10,401 nt of DNA. Source: Treponema sp. (GTDB taxonomy: Bacteria; Spirochaetota; Spirochaetia; Treponematales; Breznakiellaceae). Location: contig JAIRRR010000030.1 in NCBI GenBank assembly GCA_031255875.1, forward strand, positions 1-10,401, given 5' to 3'. Positions 5,958-10,401 of the stretch are shown here, in pieces. The notes beneath the pieces were generated by a model. That model saw only the letters and a list, made by a program, of their open reading frames with translations. It did no database searches and had not been told where the DNA came from. The stretch's first letter is position 1. The number at the start of each line of letters is the position of its first letter. The position numbers and the translations under genes are program-made.

Positions 5958-7595
5958 TTAGCGTTTCCGTATCTTCCGCAGGGCCCGCGCTACCGCGACG
6001 GCCTGTTTGTCCCTGGTCAGCGCAAGAAGCGATATTCCGGCCAGGGCGAAGACAAGGGCGTTTATGGCGAAGGGAATCCCGTAGCTTACGAGGCGGCCCC
6101 TGCCGGAGAAGGCGGAAAGGAGGCGCGGGGAGAGGAACAGGACCGGGGCCGACGCGGCTGCGGAGAAAACGGCGAGTTTTGCCGTGTAGAGGAGGGCCGG
6201 GCCCAGGGCTTTCCCGATGGCGATGCTGGGGTTTTTCCGCAGGAAGGCGAGGAGCAGCGCGGTGTTGACGGCGCTGGCAAGGGTGAGGGCCAGGGCGACG
6301 CCGGAGCCCCGCAGGGGCCCGACCAGGGCGGCGGCCAGCGCCATGTTCACGGCGAAGGAGATGATCCCGGCGAGTGTCGGCGATTTGGAATCGCTCTGGG
6401 CGTAAAAGGCCGGGGCCAGGATGCGGTTCAGGGCTATGAAGAAGAGGCCGGGCATGTGGAAATGAAAGGCCGAAAGGGTCAGGGCCACCGAATTTTCGTC
6501 GAAACTGCGGGCCGCGAAGAGCAGGCGGATGAGGGTATCCCCCTGGGCCAGGGAAAAGAACGTGATGGGGATGGTGATGAGGGCGATTATGTCCATGGCG
6601 GAAACCAGGCGCTCGTTGTAGCGCGGCCAGTTCCCGGTTTTGGCGTCCCCGGCAAGGTCCGGCAGCAGCACGGTCCCTATCGAGACCGCGAAGACGCCGA
6701 GGATGAGTTCCTGGAGGCGGAGGCTGTATTGCAGGCTTGAGACGACCCCTTCCCCGGCGTTGCCCGCCAGGGCGGTGGACACCAGGTCGTTTAGCTGGTA
6801 GGCCGCCATGCCGATGATCGTGGGGCCGACAAGGCGCAGCACTTTCCTTGTCCCCGGATTGCGAAGCGCCCGGCCGAGGCCGGTAAAGAAAAAGCGGTAG
6901 CCTGCTTTGAACACAAAGGGGAACTGTACCGCCGCTTCGAGAAAACCGCCTATGAGTATGCCGACGGCCATGGCCCGGGCCGGGTTTTCCGTGAACGGCG
7001 AGAGGGCGTAGGCGCAGATAATCGTAACCAGGTTGAGCAGGATGGGCGCCAGCCCCGAGGGGGCGAAGATATGGACGCTGTTCAGTATGCCCTGGAAAAG
7101 GGCCGCCACCGAAATGAACGCGAGGAAGGGAAACATTATCCGCGTGAGCAATACTGTTTCCCCGGGGGCCTCCATGCCGAAAACCGGGATTATAAGCGGG
7201 GACGCCAGTATGCCGATGCCGACGGCCAGGGACACGAAAAAAGTGAGGAACGTGAAGATGCAGGAGAGGAATTCCCGTATGCTGCCGTCGTCTTTGCCGG
7301 GTTCTTTGCCGCCGCCCGGGCCGCCGGCATCCGCGATCAGGTACTCCTTGAAGGTGGGGATAAAGGCCACCGCGATGGAGCCTTCGGCAAAGAGGCGGCG
7401 GAACAGGTTGGGCAGCATGAAGGCCACCGAAAAGGCGTCGGAAAGGGCGCTGGTCCCCAGGAGGCTGGCCTTGGCCATTTCCCGGGCCAGCCCCAGGACG
7501 CGGGAGCCCAGGGTAAGCAGGGAGAGGACGGAGCCGTGCTTTACAAGCGAGGAAGCGCCCGGTACGCCGGACCCCGCGCCGGATCTGCCGCTCAC
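5958..7595 (-). CDS. murJ: Lipid II flippase MurJ (MviN family), GTG start
   Basis: A 545-residue polytopic inner-membrane protein of the MVN/MOP superfamily, which flips lipid-linked peptidoglycan precursors to the outer leaflet. The N-terminus is diagnostic: SLLTLGSRVLGLARE (25-39), then SDAFSVAFMLPNLFRRLFAEG (52-72). R32, R38, D53 and R66/R67 correspond to the cavity charges R18, R24, D39 and R52/R53 of E. coli MurJ. Hydrophobic helices fill the rest, consistent with 14 TM segments. A Gly/Lys-rich insertion at about 90-104 lies between early helices and partly explains the slightly larger size. The frame stays open to an ATG at 7808, but that part is antisense-like, Arg-rich and overlaps the phosphodiesterase gene. 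GTG at 7595 forms a GTGA overlap with that gene's stop, with GGGGGGC upstream, and gives a normal MurJ N-terminus. Last gene of the envelope operon; presumably essential. Confidence 0.93.
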   Translation of the reverse strand: MSGRSGAGSGVPGASSLVKHGSVLSLLTLGSRVLGLAREMAKASLLGTSALSDAFSVAFMLPNLFRRLFAEGSIAVAFIPTFKEYLIADAGGPGGGKEPGKDDGSIREFLSCIFTFLTFFVSLAVGIGILASPLIIPVFGMEAPGETVLLTRIMFPFLAFISVAALFQGILNSVHIFAPSGLAPILLNLVTIICAYALSPFTENPARAMAVGILIGGFLEAAVQFPFVFKAGYRFFFTGLGRALRNPGTRKVLRLVGPTIIGMAAYQLNDLVSTALAGNAGEGVVSSLQYSLRLQELILGVFAVSIGTVLLPDLAGDAKTGNWPRYNERLVSAMDIIALITIPITFFSLAQGDTLIRLLFAARSFDENSVALTLSAFHFHMPGLFFIALNRILAPAFYAQSDSKSPTLAGIISFAVNMALAAALVGPLRGSGVALALTLASAVNTALLLAFLRKNPSIAIGKALGPALLYTAKLAVFSAAASAPVLFLSPRLLSAFSGRGRLVSYGIPFAINALVFALAGISLLALTRDKQAVAVARALRKIRKR

Positions 7596-8398
7596 GCGCC
7601 GCCCCCCGTGACGGCGGCCGCCTTTACCAGGGCGGCCATGTCCTGCGGCCGGTTGCTGATGATGCCGCAGCAGCCCTGGCGCAGCATTTCTCCGGCAACG
7701 GCGGGATCGTCGATGGTCCAGGGGATCATGGGCCGCTTTTCCCGGACAACGATCCGCGAAACGCTTGCGGGGCCGACCAGTTCGCGGCCGGGCTTGACGT
7801 AGGCGCACCCGGCGATATGCCTGCCGAAGCCCCGGCGCAGAATCCAGGGGACTTCCCTGCTCTTCCCGTAGATGACGGCCGTGGGTATATGGGGGGAAAG
7901 CCGCCTGAACGCGGCGATACAGAAGGGGTTGAAAGAGGAGACGGTGAGCGCCGCCGCGACCGGGTTTCCGAAAGCCCGTATCTTTTCCGCAGCCAGGCGC
8001 GGAAGGGAATCGCCCGAGATTTTGCCGCTTTTAAGCTCGATGTCGATGTACAGGTCCGGGCAGAATTCCTCAAGCACTTCTTCGAGGAGCGGCGGCCGCT
8101 CGGCGCTGAAAGCCGGATCGAAAAAACTCCCCACGTCAAGGGCGCGTATCTCCCTGAGCGGGAGCTCCTCGATATCAAGGCCGCCCGCGTTCGCGCCGGG
8201 AGGGGCCGTGCGCAGGAAGTTGTCGTCGTGGGCCACGACCAGCTCTCCGGTGGCGCAGACGTGGATGTCGAGTTCCAGCCCGGGAGCGCCCAGCTCGCGC
8301 GCCTTGCGGAAAGCGGCCATGGTGTTTTCCGGCGCAAGCGAGGAACAGCCCCGGTGGGCGAAGAGCAGGGGGCGCGCGCGGTCCGGGAGTACGGTCAT
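7592..8398 (-). CDS. Glycerophosphodiester phosphodiesterase, cytoplasmic UgpQ-type
   Basis: A 268-residue GDPD-family TIM barrel that would hydrolyse glycerophosphodiesters to glycerol 3-phosphate and an alcohol. Visible catalytic or metal motifs: HRG (H15, R16), PENT (23-26), ELDIH with E42 and D44, VVAHDD with H57, and IDIELK with E121 and K123; the C-terminal PWTIDD and GCCGIISNRP segments match the family end. There is no signal peptide, so it should act in the cytoplasm, probably on phospholipid breakdown products. The ATG at 8398 is chosen because the protein then begins a few residues before the first barrel strand; the frame is open another 52 codons upstream but overlaps the coiled-coil gene and has no good start signal. 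A modest GGGGAA ribosome site precedes it, partly inside a short hairpin. The stop overlaps the murJ start by 4 nt, so the two are probably translationally coupled. Confidence 0.9.
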   Translation of the reverse strand: MTVLPDRARPLLFAHRGCSSLAPENTMAAFRKARELGAPGLELDIHVCATGELVVAHDDNFLRTAPPGANAGGLDIEELPLREIRALDVGSFFDPAFSAERPPLLEEVLEEFCPDLYIDIELKSGKISGDSLPRLAAEKIRAFGNPVAAALTVSSFNPFCIAAFRRLSPHIPTAVIYGKSREVPWILRRGFGRHIAGCAYVKPGRELVGPASVSRIVVREKRPMIPWTIDDPAVAGEMLRQGCCGIISNRPQDMAALVKAAAVTGGGA

Positions 8399-8426
8399 GG
8401 AACGAGGTTCCCCGCGCGGCCGCGCG
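8399..8426 (-). other. Hairpin and 14-bp palindrome just upstream of the phosphodiesterase ATG
   Basis: In the 40-bp gap, GGAAC-CTC-GTTCC (8411-8399 on the minus strand) is a 5-bp stem touching the ATG, and CGCGCGGCCGCGCG (8413-8426) is a perfect palindrome next to it. The small stem would hide part of the only ribosome site, GGGGAA. Both may be chance in GC-rich sequence. Confidence 0.4.
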
Positions 8427-8438
8427 TTGCTGCGGCCA

Positions 8439-8987
8439 TCATGCTTCCCCGCCGCCGGGCGCAGCGCCGCTGTTCGCGGCTTCCCCGCTGTCCGGGGTCC
8501 CGGCGCTGTCCCGGGCAAGCCCCATCCTGGCCTTGAGGGCTTCCAGGGCCGCATCTGCCGCGCCGGGCGCAGCGTTCGCGGCTTCGAGGCCCCGGCCGGC
8601 GCCGGAGGGGGCCGGGCCCGCGAGATCCTTACCCAGGGCGATGTTCAGCTCCTGTTCCAGGATGTCCGGGTCGATGCTCCGCTCCCGGGCGGCAAGGCCG
8701 GGGAGCTGCCTCCGCATCGTCTCTACCTGGGCCTTGATTTCCGCTTCTTCGGCGGAAACAGCGGCGATTTTGCCCCGGATACGTTCCGTTTCCCGGGCCG
8801 CCTCGCCGGCCAGGTCTTCCGCGCCCCTGGATCGGGCCAGTTCTTCCCGCTTCCGCCATTTTTCCAGGTCCGCCTCAAGCGCGGCGCGGTTTTTTTCCGC
8901 CAGCTTCAGCGCGGTAATAAAATGAAAGATATACTCCCTCGCCCCGGCGGGGCTCATCCCCCGCAGATCGTCAATCCCCTGTTCCAT
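8439..8987 (-). CDS. Coiled-coil protein of unknown function
   Basis: A 182-residue soluble protein that I do not recognise. It has no signal peptide or TM helix. A short N-terminal region (SPAGAREYIFHFITALKLAEKNR, 12-34) leads into a charged, helical coiled coil (about 25-100) rich in Glu, Arg and Ala. A conserved-looking patch DPDILEQELNIALGKDL (106-122) follows, then a low-complexity Ala/Gly/Pro segment interrupted by a helix ALEALKARMGL (147-157). This layout recalls scaffold or PspA-like helical proteins only in general style. The start is firm: GGAGGT lies 4 nt before the ATG at 8987. It begins 15 bp after the M48 gene and ends 40 bp before the phosphodiesterase, so it is co-transcribed with envelope genes. 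The codon-position GC pattern and good ribosome site support it as a real gene. Confidence 0.75.
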   Translation of the reverse strand: MEQGIDDLRGMSPAGAREYIFHFITALKLAEKNRAALEADLEKWRKREELARSRGAEDLAGEAARETERIRGKIAAVSAEEAEIKAQVETMRRQLPGLAARERSIDPDILEQELNIALGKDLAGPAPSGAGRGLEAANAAPGAADAALEALKARMGLARDSAGTPDSGEAANSGAAPGGGEA

Positions 8988-9002
8988 AAATACCTCCGCC
9001 GC

Positions 9003-9890
9003 CTACCGGCTTATTGCCCCGAAGCGGTTCTTCCGGGACTCGCCGGTATCCGCAGAACGGCGGCCGATCCGGCTTTGTACGTTGCTTATCCGCTGGGAAG
9101 GCATGGGGTGGGTGTTGTAAAACGGGCTCCGGGACCCCGCCTGCCTCTGCTGGAGTACGCGCAGCAGGTCCACAAGCGCCGACGGCCGGTATCCGGCCGC
9201 CCGGAGCAGCGACAGCGCGTAGATGTCGGCCTCGAATTCCTGGCTCCGGGTGTAACCGTTTGTAAAAAGCGTGTCGGTCATGGCCTGCACCGACTCCCGC
9301 AGGGAACTGATCTTTTCCGACACCGGCCGCAGCCGCGCCGCCCTCTGCCTGGCCCGCCGCGCCACCCCGTCGAGTTCCAGCATCAGGCTGATGTCCCGGT
9401 CCGCGAGGAGGGCGACGCTGTGCTCAAGCTGGATATGGGCGATCTCGTGGGCTATGACCGCCGCCAGGGCGTCTTCCGACGGCGCGCAGCCGGCAAGCCC
9501 CCTGGTGATAAAGATATGCCCGGCCGGGGAGGCGAAGGCGTTTATCTCGCCGCTGTCCAAAACCAGCACATGGTACCCGTTGTACATCGCCGGGGCCCTT
9601 GCCGGGGAATTGATGACCAGGGCGGCGCAGATGCTGTTGAGATACTCGCTCAGGGCGCGGTCCCGCTTGTAGGGCCGGTAGCGGGAAACAATGCCCGCCG
9701 CGACCGCCCGGCCCAGGTAGTAGACATCTTCGGGGGAATAATCCGCGTCTTCGGCCTTTCTCCCGCCCGCCGCGTCTCCGGGGCCGGGGGTGTTCCGCCC
9801 CTGGGCGGCCAGCGGAATCCGCAGGACGAGCAGGAGAAGCAGGGCCGCCGCCGTCCCGGGGAATTTCCGCTTAAGCACACGATCGGGCAT
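9003..9890 (-). CDS. Secreted M48-family zinc metalloprotease
   Basis: A 295-residue protein with a signal peptide: a basic start MPDRVLKRKF, hydrophobic core AAALLLLLVLRIPL (14-27) and a likely cleavage near LAAQG (27-31); no lipobox cysteine is present. The peptidase domain has the zinc motif HEIAH (148-152), a third ligand E218 in EFEAD (218-222), the upstream NAFASPAGHIFITRGL (117-132) and THPMPSQRI (260-268), all typical of the M48 BepA/LoiP/Oma1-like group. It probably acts in the periplasm on misfolded envelope proteins; this role is inferred from the family. The frame is open to an ATG at 10025, but a perfect GGAGGT (complement of 9899-9904) precedes ATG 9890, and starting there exposes the signal peptide at the N-terminus. 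First gene of the envelope operon. Confidence 0.9.
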   Translation of the reverse strand: MPDRVLKRKFPGTAAALLLLLVLRIPLAAQGRNTPGPGDAAGGRKAEDADYSPEDVYYLGRAVAAGIVSRYRPYKRDRALSEYLNSICAALVINSPARAPAMYNGYHVLVLDSGEINAFASPAGHIFITRGLAGCAPSEDALAAVIAHEIAHIQLEHSVALLADRDISLMLELDGVARRARQRAARLRPVSEKISSLRESVQAMTDTLFTNGYTRSQEFEADIYALSLLRAAGYRPSALVDLLRVLQQRQAGSRSPFYNTHPMPSQRISNVQSRIGRRSADTGESRKNRFGAISR

Positions 9891-9898
9891 GCCAGCCC

Positions 9899-9904
9899 AC
9901 CTCC
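9899..9904 (-). promoter_or_regulatory. Shine-Dalgarno deciding the M48 protease start
   Basis: The minus strand reads GGAGGT-GGGCTGGC-ATG, a perfect core with 8-nt spacing to ATG 9890. It argues against the in-frame ATG 135 bp further upstream. Confidence 0.75.
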
Positions 9905-10065
9905 GCAAATTGTTCGAGTCGCGGGAAACCCCGCCCAAGGGACAGAAGCGCCTGGCCCGGTCCGGCCGTTCCGCCCAAATCCAAAACAAACCGGGCGGCC
10001 CGGGAGTTTGCCGCGCTTCGCGCACAAGCGCAACAGGCCGCCGGCAGTTTGCCTTTCCGTCAAAG

Positions 10066-10106
10066 CTATACTATAGTCTATAACACAAGTCTATAATACA
10101 AAGCAA
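10066..10106. promoter_or_regulatory. Divergent promoter zone with a 13-bp tandem repeat
   Basis: AGTCTATAACACA (10075-10087) and AGTCTATAATACA (10088-10100) are adjacent copies differing at one base. An inverted repeat CTATA-C-TATAG lies at 10066-10076. The second copy holds a perfect TATAAT (10092-10097) usable as the ald -10, though no good -35 is present. On the minus strand TTGCTT (10106-10101) and TATAGA (10082-10077) are 18 bp apart, a weak candidate for the M48 operon. The repeats may be regulator sites overlapping both promoters. Confidence 0.45.
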
Positions 10107-10131
10107 AAATTTGAAAGAAGGCGGCCCGGAC

Positions 10132-10149
10132 GGCGCGTCAGCGCCTTTT
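10132..10149 (+). terminator. Short terminator-like stem in the ald leader
   Basis: GGCGC (10132-10136) pairs with GCGCC (10141-10145) around loop GTCA and is followed directly by TTTT. The 5-bp stem is short for a full terminator, but it lies between the putative promoter and ald, where it could attenuate. Confidence 0.25.
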
Positions 10150-10160
10150 AACTTGACGTT

Positions 10161-10178
10161 CGCGGCGGGTTTGCCGCG
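10161..10178 (+). other. Hairpin directly before the ald ribosome site
   Basis: CGCGGC (10161-10166) and GCCGCG (10173-10178) form a perfect 6-bp stem with loop GGGTTT. It ends 2 nt before the AGGAGGGG site (10180-10187). It may tune ald translation; no known riboswitch is recognised. Confidence 0.4.
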
Positions 10179-10192
10179 CAGGAGGGGAATTT

Positions 10193-10401
10193 ATGAAGAT
10201 CGGCTGCCCCAGGGAAATTAAAAACCAGGAATACCGGGTGGGGCTGACTCCCAACGCGGTGAACGCGTATATTCGGGCGGGACATAAGGTCTATATCGAG
10301 CAGGGGGCGGGCCTTGGTTCCGCCATTACCGACGACGAGTACCGCAGCGCCGGGGCGGAGCTTCTCCCCGGCGCCGGGGAAGTCTGGGCCGCCGCGGACA
10401 T
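10193..10401 (+). CDS. ald: Alanine dehydrogenase, N-terminal part (cut by window end)
   Basis: The first 69 residues are visible and the gene runs off the right edge. The sequence MKIGCPREIKNQEYRVGLTP, then GHKVYIEQGAGLGS and YRSAGAELL match the N-terminal half of NAD-dependent L-alanine dehydrogenases, which interconvert L-alanine with pyruvate and ammonia. R15, the substrate-carboxylate arginine of the family, is present; the catalytic lysine and histidine and the NAD domain lie beyond the window. Transhydrogenase alpha subunits share this fold, but PREIKNQEYRVGLTP and the spacing favour Ald. The ATG at 10193 has a strong AGGAGGGG site 5 nt upstream. It is transcribed divergently from the envelope operon. 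Confidence 0.92.
   Translation, partial: MKIGCPREIKNQEYRVGLTPNAVNAYIRAGHKVYIEQGAGLGSAITDDEYRSAGAELLPGAGEVWAAAD

Larger units (their letters stand above)
9891..10192. other. 302-bp divergent regulatory region between the M48 operon and ald
   Basis: No gene is seen. The left part (9991-10060) is GC-rich and would be a structured leader for the M48 message, with stems at 9991-9995/9999-10003 and 10013-10018/10026-10031. The centre (10061-10117) is AT-rich with -10-like hexamers on both strands. The right part (10121-10187) carries two hairpins and the ald ribosome site. Confidence 0.6.

Noticed and set aside
5768..6268. Plus-strand open frame starting in the gap and running into murJ
   Set aside because: It is antisense to murJ in its second half and Arg/Gly-rich; no ribosome site or domain is evident.
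7596..7808. N-terminal extension of MurJ from ATG 7808
   Set aside because: The 71 extra residues are Arg/Pro/His-rich, overlap the phosphodiesterase in another frame and have no match to MurJ N-termini; GTG 7595 is better.
8399..8554. 52-residue extension of the phosphodiesterase
   Set aside because: It overlaps the coiled-coil gene, is low-complexity, and the family barrel starts just after the ATG at 8398.
9906..9925. tRNA-like T-loop GTTCGAGTC
   Set aside because: The flanks do not pair as a T-stem and no acceptor, D or anticodon arm can be placed around it.
9891..10025. 45-residue N-terminal extension of the M48 protease
   Set aside because: It would bury the signal peptide and contains the perfect GGAGGT site used for ATG 9890.
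7872..10076. A 734-codon open frame on the plus strand spanning three minus-strand genes
   Set aside because: It runs antisense to the phosphodiesterase, coiled-coil and M48 genes, each with clear motifs or ribosome sites. The frame is a GC artefact with no recognisable domain.
1..10401. Defence system, prophage, transposon or CRISPR
   Set aside because: No transposase, integrase, nuclease, toxin-antitoxin, spacer array or terminal repeats are visible; the genes are signalling, RNA-processing and envelope functions.

Overview
This is a GC-rich bacterial chromosome segment, most likely from a spirochaete of the Treponema/termite-gut treponeme lineage. That assignment is inference: it rests on the style of the Cache sensor, the six-TM/PAS/CheA-like kinase, the CheX-CheY pair and the RhlB-like helicase, with no marker gene to prove it. 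Nine genes lie on the minus strand and one partial gene (ald) on the plus strand. I see no mobile element, CRISPR array, rRNA or tRNA.

Layout, in the direction of minus-strand transcription from the right. (a) 9891-10192 is a divergent regulatory region between ald (plus, cut by the window edge) and an envelope operon. (b) The envelope operon 9890-5958 encodes a secreted M48-type metalloprotease, a coiled-coil protein of unknown function, a cytoplasmic glycerophosphodiester phosphodiesterase and the lipid II flippase MurJ. Gaps are 15 bp, 40 bp and a 4-bp GTGA overlap. (c) 5493-5957 is a 465-bp gene-free stretch with two AT-rich palindromes, a degenerate GC-rich repeat pair and a terminator-like hairpin facing the plus strand. 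(d) An RhlB-like DEAD-box RNA helicase (5492-3744) has a ~195-residue disordered R/G-rich tail. (e) The signalling operon 3653-14 encodes CheY, CheX, a six-TM PAS-Hpt-ATPase kinase and a two-TM Cache protein without an output domain.

The signalling operon is the most interesting part. The kinase has CheA-type Hpt and ATPase motifs but no CheW-like coupling domain and carries its own membrane and PAS input. It sits next to a single-domain response regulator and a CheX phosphatase, which together could form a self-contained phosphorylation/dephosphorylation circuit outside the usual chemoreceptor array. The Cache protein is a plausible extra periplasmic input. None of this is proof of a new system.

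Three starts differ from the longest open frames: cheY (TTG at 3653), murJ (GTG at 7595) and the M48 protease (ATG at 9890). Each is chosen from Shine-Dalgarno placement or family N-terminus. Much of the remaining sequence is ordinary housekeeping content.
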